NCBI RefSeq assembly: GCF_017654505.1
Contig: NC_054538.1
Location: forward strand, 59,618,184-59,682,183
DNA length: 64,000 bases
Direction: 5' to 3'
From: Polyodon spathula
Taxonomy: Eukaryota; Chordata; Actinopteri; Acipenseriformes; Polyodontidae
Shown here: positions 1 through 17,000 of the stretch, piece after piece
Numbering within the stretch: position 1 is the stretch's first letter
Layout of the letters: every line of letters begins with the position of its first letter
Notes under the pieces: generated by a model
Seen by the model: the letters and a program-made list of their open reading frames with translations, nothing else
Told to the model about the DNA's origin: nothing
Databases searched by the model: none
Program-made: the position numbers and the translations under genes

Positions 1-840
1 TCTCCTGTAGAATTATCTGATACAGAGCAGAATTCATGGTTCCTTCAATGATGGCAAGTCGTCCAGGTCCTGATGCAGCAAAGCATCCCCAAATCATGAC
101 ACTACCACCACCATGCTTGACCGTTGGAATGAGGTTCTTACTGTGGAATGCGGTGTTTGATTTTTGCCAGACATAACGGGGCCCATGTTGGCCAAAAAGT
201 TCCACTTTTGACTCATCTGTCCTTAGAACATTGTTCCATAACTCTTGAAGATCATCCAGGTGCTTTTTGGCAAACTTGAGATGAGCATTCATGATGTTCT
301 TAGTGAACAGTGGTTTCCGCCTTGCTACTCTGCCATGAATCCCATTTTTGCCCAGTGTCTTTCTGATGGTGGAGCCATGAACCCTGACCTTAGCCAAGCT
401 GAGAGAGGCCTGCAGATCCCTGGATGTTCTAGGGTTCTTTGTGACTTCCTGGACGATTTTACGCCTTGCTCTTGGAGAGATTTTGGCAGGCCGGCCACTC
501 CTGGGAAGATTCACTACTGTCCCAAACATTCTCCATGACAGTGGTTTTGTGGAACCCAGAGCCTTAGAAATGGCTTTGTAACCTTTTCTAGACTGATAGG
601 CATCAACAACTTTTTCCGGAGGTCTTCAGGAATTTCTTTTAATCGTGGCATGATGTGCCTCTAGAACCTGTGTGCTGACAACTTCACTCTGATGGTAAGG
701 GCCAAAGTTAGTCAGATTTATATTGGACAGGGCTGGCCCAAATCAGGCCTGATTGTTAACCAAAGTATTCAAACAGCTGACCGTAATTATCCCTTTAATT
801 GGTTGAGTTAAGTAGGCGGGCAATAACTTTTTCACACCTG
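1..840 (-). mobile_element. Tc1-like transposon relic, cut by window edge
   Basis: Minus-strand remains of a fish Tc1 family. The transposase start (MPRLKEIPEDLRKKL) is at 651. Shifted pieces of the paired helix-turn-helix region follow, then the catalytic-domain start around TDES, recognisable across several frames down to position 1. There are multiple frameshifts and stops, so it is dead. The GGGCAATAACTTTTTCACAC sequence near 815-838 is a typical Tc1 inverted-repeat end. A (CA)n(TA)n microsatellite begins about 40 bp outside it. Confidence 0.8.
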
Positions 841-880
841 AAGATTGCATGTTTGACTACCTTGCACACCAAACATGTAT

Positions 881-6332
<5,452 letters not shown>

Positions 6333-6416
6333 CTCCAAGTGACTTCGTCTTTCAGCAATTATTCGTTCGTCTTTGTTTCCGAAGAGCTTCTTTGGAGGGA
6401 ACTCTAAAGCAGCAAG
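6333..6416 (-). CDS. KIF16B: KIF16B exon: PX loop and helix (FPPKK..ERRSHLE)
   Basis: Symmetric 84-bp exon encoding 28 residues, LAALEFPPKKLFGNKDE then RIIAERRSHLE. It contains the PPK loop and the second phosphoinositide-contacting Arg region (ERR) of the PX domain. Acceptor CTGTCTGTTACAG; donor GAG/GTACAG. The next expected residues (a KYLRDFF-type helix and the C-terminal tail) were searched for in 1-6332 on the minus strand and not seen, so the last coding exon and 3' UTR are probably beyond the left edge. Confidence 0.95.
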
Positions 6417-6792
6417 CTGTAACAGACAGCAGAAGATAACATCAGTCTTTGTCAAAAATTAAATGAAATCAAACACCTGCTCCAAGGGGGAGAGGAGGGC
6501 AGACAAGCGAAACAGTAAAAGAAATCCGCAGGCTGCGTGTCACTTCTTTGGACCAAATTGCTCAATCGTAGAAGTGTGATCTGGGAATGAGCTGGGCTTG
6601 CAGTGGCAGGCTTGACTGCTCATGCTGACATCATTTAAAAAAAAAAAAAGAAAAAAAGAGAGAGGGACAATCAAGTGTAATTGGGTCTGTAAGACAATAC
6701 TTTCTTAACATTTTACTTGAAACAGGATTGTTCCTTGTCTGTCAATGTATACAAACATTAACATTATAGGCATGATAGCTGGAAGTTAGTAA

Positions 6793-7162
6793 AGGCCATT
6801 GCACACTGGATCCGATAACGCATCCGAATGTAATGTGTCTAAACAGAAAAACAACAAAACGATCCTGCACATTCCCTATTGCACCTTGCACACTGAGTCC
6901 GTAATTGTTGTACGACGGTAATGCATCGATTCTGGAATTGAAAGAAGTTTAATTTGATCCGATTTGATATGCGTTAAATGACATTGACTAATGAAAAATG
7001 ACTGGGAAGACACGTGGATTCTTGCAGTTCCCTGATCAAAATGGAAAATCTAATTGTGTCTGTCACCAAACAAAAATTACTTTATGATAAATCCAACAAA
7101 GGTTACAAAGACTTTGAAAAAAAAGAAAACATATGGAAAGACACTGCCGTGTGCAATGACCT
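6793..7162 (+). mobile_element. PIF/Harbinger-type internally deleted element
   Basis: Inverted ends AGGCCATTGCACAC (left) and GTGTGCAATGACCT (right), flanked by TAA on the left and TTA on the right, fit the 3-bp TWA target of PIF/Harbinger with one change. A second copy of the end motif (TTGCACACTGAGTCCG) lies inside at about 6888. The interior retains a MADF-domain coding piece, described separately. At about 370 bp this is a deletion derivative. Confidence 0.72.
7041..7157 (+). pseudogene. MADF (Myb/SANT-like) domain fragment of Harbinger ORF
   Basis: An ATG at 7041 opens a frame reading MENLIVSVTKQKLLYDKSN, then KGYKDFEKKENIWKDTA, running into the right inverted repeat. The pattern (L..V...LYD....YKD...K...W...A) is that of the MADF DNA-binding domain carried by Harbinger's accessory Myb-like protein. 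Only the first half of the domain is present and the frame ends in the terminal repeat, so it is not a complete gene. Confidence 0.68.
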
Positions 7163-7329
7163 TTAGGAATACAACTCCCTTTCCCAAGCTAGTGCAATCT
7201 AGACCTGGATGCACTTATCACTAGTTTAAGGACTCAAACGTAATACACAATTCAGTTCCTCTCAAAAGCAGAGGGTATAAAAAACACAATTTTTAAATAA
7301 ATGTTTTAACAAGGACCCTGCCTGGAATG

Positions 7330-7363
<34 letters not shown>

Positions 7364-9790
7364 CAAAAAAAATCCCAAAACACTGAAGTTTGACTTTTAT
7401 TAAGAGAATTTGATTATGGAAGTGTTCCAGCCAAGTCTCAGAACAAAAAATGTTGGCGCATTATTCCGGTGCAGAACAGTTTCTCACCCAGTACTAGTAC
7501 AAATATTTCATATGACGGCATGATATAAGAAACATTTTGTAGTGCCTTTCCAGTTTGTTTTTCTCTTTTAAATGAAGCAACATTTATATATATACACACA
7601 CACAAACACACAGAATATTGAAGTGCTGCTTCAATCATTTTGATGAATGCTCAACATGTGCCATGCTCCAGTCAATCACTTTACCATTCTTGTTAAACTT
7701 TCTTGATATAAAACTATTAGGCTTATTAAAATTAGGATTTTCTGAATATATGGGGACCTGTTTAAAGTGTATTAGTAATGTTGACATGTATTACATGTAC
7801 AAAGTCATACATAATTGTTATGTATCATGTTTTTAATGCATTATATTTAGGGCTTCGAGGTTGTCTGGTTTTATTTTTGATCACATGACGTAACTTTAAA
7901 CTTATTTTGAGCCAATTAAACTCAGAACAAGCTGTTAATTATACAATAATGCCATTTGTTTTTACCTTCATATCTTGACTGAGACTGATTCTGTTTTGCT
8001 TAATTTTTATTTTAAACAGACGTAACAAATTACATTAACTGCTCTTCGGTGATCCTAACTGCATTTAATTATTGCAGTCGCCTAGTTTGTCGTTGTGCTT
8101 TTGTTATTTTCACTTGTCCTGACAGATTTTCTTTTCAGCATAAAATACCCAGTATGGAATGTACACTGATAGCAAGTCCAATATTTCAAATGGATTTGTA
8201 GCAAATAAAAAATAATTAGGATGCAGAGACAGCTTAACAACTACTAATTAACATTTAAAAGGGAGGTAGATATTTGGAAAATAAAAACCAAAATGTTCAA
8301 GCCCTAATTATATTATAAAGTAATGCTGATATTTGGCAACTAACGTCTGTGTATTAAACAAAAACAAAACAAAACAAAACAAAATGGCTGGGGAGATGCC
8401 ACTTTCTCCATTGGTTTATATTGTATTGACACAGTGCTATGATTTTGTACACTGCAGTAATGACAGAGCTAGCTAATACAGACAGAAATGCAAAATAAGT
8501 GCATATACATTTAATTTCCCTGCAGTTTAGTTTGATGATACCAGAATAAGCAAAATGTAATTAGAAATGATTTTGCATATTGTTAAACTATAAACAAGAA
8601 AAACACATTGCACAGAGCTGCTATTTTGCCTTAGAAATGCACCTGCATAACAGAATTCTGCCTTTGTGGGCTGATTCGTACAGTTATTGAAATTGCATGA
8701 TGATGCAATTTCAAATACATCACTCAGATGATGTATTTGTAGATTTCAGAAGTGTTACTGAGTCCATCACTCATTGATAAAGGGTTACTGTTCCTTACAA
8801 CCACACTCTAAGTAACACCTTCAAATGAGTGAGCTAATGGAAGACTGTGGGTTTGTTCTGAACCCTCACATTAAAAACCATAATATATTATACCATACCT
8901 GAGGTCCATAACATTTTGCTGCTGTTACTTCCTCTACTGTGTAAGAGGGAAAAAAAAACAAAGCTGTTTAAGCACCCGAGGCACAAAAGTAATCCTGCTG
9001 CGAAAACAGCATGGAATGCTACTGAGTGAGAAATGACGGTCACCTCCTACTATCTCAAAGCAAAATCTGACAGATATGTGAGCTGTCCAAGTCACACCCT
9101 GGCTTCTGCAGAGCACCTGAGGAGTCGCACACCTCTGAGAACAAATTCTTAAAGCAGCTGTGCAAAACAAAAATAAAAACTTAAAAAAAGGACATTTTTA
9201 AAACTGGAAACACACAGTTGTGCCTAAACGTTCTGACAGCCTTCTCTTTTTATTGTAAAGTGCTACAACTCATGCTGATTTCATTTCCATGTATTCATAC
9301 TATATGTAAAAACACTCAACACCTTTAGTTTTTAATTGTGCTAAGAATTATTGTATAAAAAGTTGGATTTCAAAATGAATGTGAAAAAATACATGTTCCT
9401 TTCAGTTTGCAGCCTTACTGTATTTTTTAAAAGGGTTTTATAGATCAAAACAATACAATTAAGCAAAAAAATTAACACAAAAATAGAAAAGTTTTCAAAA
9501 ATAGTTAAATATATCTGGCTTCATTTTTTTCACATTCATTAACCGTTTTCAACATTTCAGTAAGTTGTTACTAGCACAAACAGCAGTCAGTCTAACTTAC
9601 AATTATGACTGCTTGGTAAACTAATGCTGACTTCCTCAAATAAAACAAGTATCTCAGTAACATACATCCCCTGCCACAGATGTAAATTCAAATGTAGAGA
9701 TGTCAGTATGATGAAAAAGTTGATGACATATATCAACAGTATGTACAGAATAGTATAGACTTAGCAATTAAAGTATGTACAGAATAGTAT
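7163..9790. other. Intron DNA, no feature recognised
   Basis: AT-rich KIF16B intron. Contains a T tract of about 28 at 7329-7356 and a short CA tract near 7594-7612. No exon or transposon signature seen. Confidence 0.55.
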
Positions 9791-9791
9791 A

Positions 9792-9792
<1 letters not shown>

Positions 9793-9878
<86 letters not shown>

Positions 9879-9880
9879 TA
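9793..9880. repeat. (TA)n microsatellite
   Basis: About 80 bp of TA repeats with slight decay at the right end. Preceded by a short direct repeat (GTATGTACAGAATAGTATAG at 9739 and 9774). Confidence 0.97.
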
Positions 9881-9947
9881 TTAATGTAAGTGTGACATAG
9901 AGATGGATAGATAAAAACAGACAGACCAACATATGCCCAGAATCTGC

Positions 9948-10040
9948 TACTCAATAACTTATACTAAATAATGTTTCATGACAATTGGATAAATGGTTCT
10001 CCTGATAAATGCAAAAAGGTGTGAAGTGCAACATACATAT
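9948..10040 (-). repeat. Interspersed repeat fragment shared with 43655-43870
   Basis: Minus-strand reading contains GAGAACCATTTATCC and AATTGTCATGA, matching GAGAACTGTTTATCC and AGTTGTCATGA in the plus strand near 43713. This is a common fish interspersed repeat; I cannot name the family. Confidence 0.5.
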
Positions 10041-11339
10041 TTTTGTAAGACCGCCTCCAGTACTGTGGGAGACAATAAACAAACACTTTGGTTTAACATT
10101 GTATCAAAAAGAGCAGTGTTCCCCTAACACCATGCTGGGGTGTTTGTTTAGTTCAAACCCAGAGGGGTGACTTCACCCCTACTGAATCAAAAACATAACA
10201 TCTAGCAGCAAACTCCCTTACTTAGCTCAAGAGACTTGATGAGATCAGTCTAAGCTTGCATGGCTTTGACAAGCAGTTGTTTTTGACTGACTGGAGTGGC
10301 ATCTTTTAGTGATACTGTTATCAATTTCTGAAGCCAGAGGGTTAAGCTACCATATTTGTTCAGGGGCTTATCAGAATGTATGAATTATAATACAATATGA
10401 CTAACATTACAATATGAATTAGCTCATACCCGTAATTAGGGGGGCTCATGTTTTGTATATTCTATTTCCTATACAGACTATAATTATATTGGTCTATAAA
10501 TTCATACATTCCCATTAAAGGTTCCTGTATAAATTATGCAAATGCACAGTATAGTATTTTAATAATACATGGCTCTGAGTAAAACCACAAGAAAATAACC
10601 CCATAGCAAATCCATCTGAGCAAATATGACTGGAGAATAGCTCACAAATTCCAGTTGTGAGCTAATTTTATGATCTTTTGCAATGCAATTTATGGAATAA
10701 TCGCCATCGGTACTACATTGCATCTGCTGTTTGATTAATACTATCACATTAAAGCTAGAAGGGTAAAAAAAAAAAAAAATCACTGCCTCAGCATTCCGAT
10801 GAAACTCTTTCCAGTTTTAGTGATTTTTCTCTAAAAGGTGTTTAGTTGGCACAGTTTCTAAAACAACCATGTCTTGTATGGCAGGGCTGAGTAGTAAATT
10901 TAAGCTCCTCTGGCTCTGGGAAATGCTAGTAATGAAAACTCATCACAGACATAGCTGTAATTCTCACCGCAGACGAGATGGATGCATTTATGACTAATCT
11001 GAAAATACGACGTATCCGAGTCCTATCAGGATTGCTGTCAGAGTAAAATATTCCATCATAAAATGAGTGATTTTTTTGTCCCTGAATGTTGATTTGTTGT
11101 ACAAATAAAATACTACTTTGGCCACACAAGCTGTACAAATTAATTTGAGTGTCCAATATTACTGTGGTTTTAGTGTGATATATTCTTAGGGGTTTTAAGG
11201 TTAGGGTACAAACTATTTTCTCAAGGACTGTCTCCAATAAGATCAGGCCATACAACTTAGAAGCCTGTGGAGTAATCCTAAGTAGTTCTATACAAATTAA
11301 TTCATAGTGCTGCAGGAAGAGGGCAGCAGCCTTACAATA
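10041..11339. other. Intron DNA, no feature recognised
   Basis: No exon or transposon signature recognised apart from the short repeat near 10165-10190 (GACTTCACCCCTACTGAATC) that recurs inverted near 3790. Confidence 0.5.
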
Positions 11340-11443
11340 TCCGCCCATCAGTCATGGCAGTGACAAGGAGAGGTGGGAAAGAGGGCGTGGGCTTTCCCTC
11401 TCTCTGAGTGGCAGAGAGGCGGGCCTTGGGGGATTGCTGGCCC

Positions 11444-11449
11444 TATAAA
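11444..11449 (+). promoter_or_regulatory. TATA box of the LTR
   Basis: CTATAAAG downstream of a GC-rich block, about 425 bp before the polyadenylation signal, as in LTR promoters. Confidence 0.5.
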
Positions 11450-11829
11450 GATTACGCTCTGTGTTCCCTTGGTCCCCCTTAAGACGAAATGAGCCAGCTG
11501 GCGGAAGCTGGGCTGCTGGACCGAGCAAGGCCGGCGAAACAAAAACAAGCGAAATAAATAATAAATTGAACGTGTGTAGGTGGAGGGAACACAGTAGTGT
11601 AGGACGGAGACCCGGGCCATGCGGAGAGTGGCGGTTGGGGTAACGCTGCCGAGTGCAGCACTTTTTATTTGTAGTTTTGATTACTGTGTTTTCTTTTCCT
11701 TTTTCCTTTCACCTCTGGTTTTTGATTATTGTTTTATTGTTTTGGGAAGTGTGTCCGCATTTGAACTGTACCGCCTTTGGTATTCCCGCGGTTTGTTTTT
11801 ACCGTCGCTGGTAGGCAGACCACGGTCAT

Positions 11830-11845
11830 CAGTGCCCTCTGCGGG
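11830..11845 (-). promoter_or_regulatory. CTCF-like motif in the LTR
   Basis: The minus strand reads CCCGCAGAGGGCACTG, a close match to the core CTCF consensus CC(A/C)SYAGRKGGCRS. Position in an LTR is plausible, since transposons often spread CTCF sites. Occupancy is not known. Confidence 0.4.
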
Positions 11846-11950
11846 CTAAATAGTGATTGCACCCTCTCAATAAAACTGGTCATATGTGTGGTGTTTTCAA
11901 GTACACCTGTCTGTCTCCTGTGTCAGTGAATTACCCACCACCCTTCTACA

Positions 11951-13070
11951 CATACTAATACGTTTTACTAACATGTTTTTCAAAGTAAAATGGGTCTAAT
12001 CTAATAAACTATGCCAAGACCCACAAAACAGTACATATTACAATGTTGCATTCAGACAAATTTTAATTTCCCCAAAGTCCCATAACTGGGTAGATGGTGT
12101 TATTAGAAAAAGAATAGCTGTATCTCAGATGATCTATCACATGTAAATATCTTCTAATCAGGGTTTATTTAACCTTAGAACTACCAGTGCTGTTAAACCA
12201 GACACACTGTCCTATGTAGTGAAATATAAGCAAGTTCTTTGACCAAACAGTGTTTTGGATTAAGACATTATTTATTTAAAGTGAGCCCGGATATTACTCA
12301 GACACCCATTAAGGTCCCATTAACAACAAAAAATACACCATACATACAACAAACAAAAAACAACTTTCCCAGTTTGCTTCTCTTTTTGTGTATGCTCACT
12401 TTAAGTATAAACGTCCAAAAAAATAAATAAATAAATAAATAATACAAAAAATATTACAGCTGCCAGTCATGTTTTAAGCTGTCTAACTTTAGTTGGCAAC
12501 ATGATGTGTAAAGTGTGTGTATAAACAGCAGTAACAAATCAGCAGGTTATCACAAAGGGGCACTGGAACACAGTCAGGGATAGAAAAAGACAACAGCCAA
12601 CATATTTTTTTTTATAAATAAATAAATGAATAAATAAACAAACACATATTGGAATTCACAATCTGTTACTATTGAGCTGAAGTGAGAAAGCTCCCGAGAA
12701 TACTTAATGAGGTATAGTAAAGACCTTGACAGCAGTAAAGTTACCATTTCAGCTGGGGGAGGCACAATCATCTGGCTTTAACAATGTATACGCATATTTG
12801 TACATATAAAATACGTTTTTTATTTATTTTTATTTCATTCGAACAGAAGCTTGTAAAAGATACACCAAGAGAAAAAAAAAAAAAAAAAAAAAAAAAACTG
12901 GCACAAGATCTTCCAAATAGTCCCAATAGAACACACATTTTTCAGGTTAGAAGAAGTCTTGCATTTAGTACTGTATATAGAAAAATGAAACAGTGATGGG
13001 GTAGATTTGGAGATGCTAAATAAATGTAAACAGTGGCTCAAAACAATAAGCCCTACCGTGTTTATTGCAA
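11951..13070. other. Intron DNA with A-rich tracts
   Basis: Contains AAAT repeats at about 12420-12442 and 12615-12640 and an A tract at 12872-12897. No gene recognised. Confidence 0.5.
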
Positions 13071-13072
13071 TA

Positions 13073-13488
13073 CAGTAATCCGTCCCTCACATATCCACCC
13101 TAACCATTTATCCGCCATGATCAATTATTTCAGCAACATTAGTTTATTATTGAACAGAGAAGATTAGTTCAGATATTGTAGGTCCTAAGTTTTGTACACT
13201 GTGTTGTAGGTGCTCTGTGCACTTGCATTGCTGGTAGTGTCACATGAGCTGTTCAGTGTATTGACTTGATATGTAAATAAATCCTGTTTGCATGCAGGGT
13301 GTATCAACTTCAGCCTCCATCTCAATCTCCTGCCTGTCAATCAGCAGCAAATGCACACACACAGCTACCCTGTATCTTTCTAAACAAGGGAATTAGGGGA
13401 GAAAAGCTGAATGGTACTTAAAACAGGATCCATTCATCCAAATTTTTTACTCTGGTCCCACTGCAGACGGACATGCGACGGATTACTG
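13073..13488. mobile_element. TA-flanked MITE, pogo/Tigger or mariner type
   Basis: Perfect terminal inverted repeat CAGTAATCCGTC at both ends, extending imperfectly for about 12 bp more. Flanked by TA on each side, the target duplication of Tc1/mariner/pogo. The 416-bp interior has no transposase, so it is non-autonomous. The CAGT...CCCTC..ATATCC style resembles Tigger ends. Confidence 0.75.
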
Positions 13489-16059
13489 TACTTCACAGTC
13501 AATCTCCAGCTTTGTCAAATAGTTCAGCTAACTCGCATAGTGTAACATTTTCTTGTGCTGTTGGTTGGGGTCATCATGTCTTAGGACACCAGTTAAATCG
13601 ACCAAATAGGGCATCAATGGGATTGAGACTCAATTGGGAAGGCCAATGTTACATGGCAGCTGTATCTTGACCATTGCAGTTCTGTCTGCAATCCATCAAT
13701 TCTGACAGGGAAGGGTACAACTGAGACAAAAATGCCTGTATCTGTTGATCCAGAGGAGTCGGTGGTTTGAAAAATACAGTGAAAATTTTACTACCCTGGC
13801 TTGTTCAGTCACCTTATATTACTTCTATTTCCCCATAGAGAACCTGAACATATTTACAAGAACAACTGTGCCCCACTGACATTACCTTAGCCTTGCTTCT
13901 GGGTAAATTAACCTAATTTGTCAGTTCAGTGTGTGCATATATTATTTTACATGTTAAAAACAAGAGAGATAGGGAGTATGACAACAGAACTCTGAATATT
14001 ACTGTATTTTATCAACAGATGGTACTCATTGGTATTTCCCCAAGGGAAATGGCAAGCTTGTAGTTAAAATTTATACAGTTAAAGCCAATAAACTGTAATA
14101 TAGCTTGTTTATGGCTCTGGGTTTAACACTTGTGTTACTTTTATACAAGTACACCGAGTATGATTTTCAGAGATATTTCAGGGATTTAATTTAATTGAAT
14201 TTAAGGAATTGCTACCATAGAAGTGTTATCATAGATAATTGTCAAAAAAAATTGGTGTTAAAGTTCTTACATGCAACATTTATACAGAAGCCAGCACCAT
14301 ATACAGACAGGTACGGTCTACTTCATACTCACAGCAATACAAATATAAATTGATTCAGTAGATGGAGTTGGCTGGTACACATAACCAGACACTGCAGATC
14401 TGTGACCGCAAAAAAAATAAAAAAAAAAAACCACCCAGGATGATTTGAAATATCATTAAACAAAGAGTTTTAAAAAAAAAAAAAAAAAACATGTAATATG
14501 AACCTAGTTATTCTTTTATAAAGTGCACAGAAATTTTCAACTATGCAGTAATTTTTTTGGCCTGAGGAAAATATTTTACAAATGAGCCTGGCTCAAAGAC
14601 ATTAGAGGCTTTTAAAACATCATTATGATTCACTCTTCTTAGGTTCTGTAGCTTGAAAACCGATTAAATGTTTTGATAAACTGTGTGCTATAAAGTGAGT
14701 TTTATTATATAAAAAATGAAAGTTTAAAGAAAGAAAAAGAAAGGACAGACAGACATTCTTCTGCTTTAAACTCCACTGAACTAAACGTGTAACATTTTAT
14801 CATCGGCTCTTCTTTGATTTATTTTTCTGTGCAGTTGGTTTGTACAGGACTTCAAATTTCAAAGGGCTTCCAGCCTAAGCAAAACTGATAGCAAATTGAT
14901 AGTATCTTTGATAGCTTTCTTTGAAAGAAAACAGCCTGGCATCCGAGTGTGGTTGCATATCTATTACTGTAAATGTTCTGAGATTAATTTCTTCTGTTTC
15001 CTCATTATCCATGTATTCACTATTAATACTGAAAACAAAGCAAGTCATTTACATTTGTATGTATTTTTTCATTCGCTTTGTGGTTTTGGGTTCTGTTGCT
15101 CCAATATGACTATAACTTTTCCCTAAATTGTCTTTGTCCCTGCCTTTGATCTTGCTTTGAGCTTATCTGGAAAATCCCAAATGCTGGGACTGAACATCCT
15201 TTCTCATTCCATTCAAAGCATGTCTCGATGTGACCTTAAATTCCTGGTCACAACTGGAACGATAACGATTTTTAAAAATCGTTCCCGTTCAAACGAATGG
15301 AGATGATCACACCACAATGATAATGATTATTGTAAACGAAAACGATAGCTATTATTTCGATCGCTTTCAGAGCAGAAAACTGGTTCTACTATACATCAAG
15401 GAATCTTTTTTTTTTTTATATTGTGTTATAAATTATGACATACAGCCATTAATGTATACTTAGAGCACAAGCACGATGTATGATAATAATAATAATAATT
15501 TATGGAGTATCGTCTATCGTCATATTAAGTAAGGTGTAATTAACGATACATACCATGTTCTTACTTTATGTTTTATTTTAATGGGAAGTGGTTGTATTCC
15601 AGGCGACTGTGTATACTTCCTTGAAGCAATATCCACGGCGCCTTGTTCCTGGAAATGACAGCATACTACCTCAGTTTTTTTTGCCACTGTTGCATCAGCT
15701 CCTTAACAAACTTGCCCCACTGAAATGAAATGGACTCCACTTGGTCAGGCTGCAGTCCAGACACTTAAGAAGCAGCTCAATACAACAGCTGTTTTGGCTC
15801 ATTTAAACCTCAACCTGTGCTACATAGGCCACTGCACTTGTCTTCTCACAGATGCAGGAGGGTTTGTAAAGACCAATAGCTCTTTTTCCTGAAATTTAAC
15901 CCTTACAGAAAATACTCTGTTGAAAAGAAAGAGAGAGGCTTTGGCATGCATCTGGTAGTGTGAATGCTGGCACACGTATTTGTAGTGCTAGCCGTTTACC
16001 ATCTGGACAGATCACCAAGCGCTCATAGCAATGATGTCCACATTAGGAACTGAGCACAG
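13489..16059. other. Intron DNA; possible decayed palindromic repeat near 15250-15370
   Basis: Mostly unremarkable. At 15262-15300 a short near-palindrome (CGATTTTTAAAAATCG within it) lies in an ATTATTGT/ACGATA-rich patch that may be the end of an old hAT-like element. A, T and ATA tracts occur near 14411, 14472, 15407 and 15483. Confidence 0.45.
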
Positions 16060-17000
16060 ACCACTTATGCTCTACAGATGGGCGGACCAGCTACAGCAGT
16101 ATAATTTCCAACTACAGTTCACCCCCGGGCCTGACAATAGTCGCAGATCATCTATCACGGTCAGTCAAAGATCCTGAACCCTATCTTCAGCCAGTGGACA
16201 CTGAGCAATATCTGGTTAAAACACTACAGGGACCTCTCAATGAGGGTGTGTTTAACAGAGCTGCACTCCATGTTCCTACATCACAGACGGCTGGCCATCT
16301 TGGGTAGCTGATGAACTGACACCATGTTCAGAGATGTGCTGTCCTGGGATCATTTTTCTGGGGCACGGGGACATTGCACAGTGGTGCCAAGTGCTCTGTG
16401 AGCATGGATGCTGAACATGGCACGAGGGTCATCGCGATTGTTAAACTGAAACAGTGCTGTTCGGACCTAGTGTGGTGCCTACATGTTGACTGAGAGATTG
16501 AACTGCTGGTCAAGGTCTGTAGAGCTTGTCTAGTCAGTGGCAAATCTGGACAACCTGCCCCAGTGACATTATAGCCAGTCACGTGATCATCTAACCCTTA
16601 GGAACACCTACAATTAAGATATATGTGGGGAAATCCATGGCGGTTCACATCACCAACACTTCTAACTATTTACGATCAAAATGGCCTCAGGTTTTTACTG
16701 CAATGTCAGTCACCACCTATGTCCTCATGTACATACTGGACACACAGGTTGCTTGCTGGCGATTGCTGCTTGTCTTTAGCACAGATAATAGCCCACAGTT
16801 TATTTCGGCAGACTTCTTGACCACTTTTTTCAGGGACAATAGGATTAACCACATTCGTACAGCGCTCTATCACCCCGAAGCCAATGGGGGAGTAGGAAGA
16901 TGAAATCAAAAAACTTAAGAATGGCATCCAAGCACACCTCACTCAAAGCTGTTCATTCCAGACAGCCCTCCTACAGACCATTCTACACTACAGGGCAACC
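16060..17000 (+). pseudogene. Ty3/gypsy pol relic (RNase H to integrase)
   Basis: Successive plus-strand pieces in shifting frames follow the gypsy pol order. WADQLQQYNFQLQF..PG and VADHLSRSVKDPEP are the end of RNase H. VKLKQCCSDLVW and CRACLVSGKSGQPAP are the zinc-binding H2C2 region. STDNSPQFISADF and INHIRTALYHPEANG are the integrase core, with the second catalytic Asp in TDN. The usual VER after the YHP motif reads VGR here. There are many stops and frameshifts; no LTRs were found next to it. Confidence 0.8.

Larger units (their letters stand above)
11340..11950 (+). mobile_element. Probable solo LTR of a retrotransposon
   Basis: An island of higher GC in an AT-rich intron with the layout of an LTR: TATAAA at 11444-11449, about 420 bp of leader-like sequence, then CAATAAAA at 11868-11875 followed by a GT-rich stretch and an end at CTTCTACA. 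No internal retroviral-type genes adjoin it, so it is most likely a solo LTR left by recombination. Exact borders and target duplication could not be fixed. Short ORFs across it show no protein similarity. Confidence 0.6.

Noticed and set aside
12170..12430. TTAACCTTAGAACTACCAG at 12170 as a piggyBac-like end
   Set aside because: No matching inverted end with TTAA was found on the other side.
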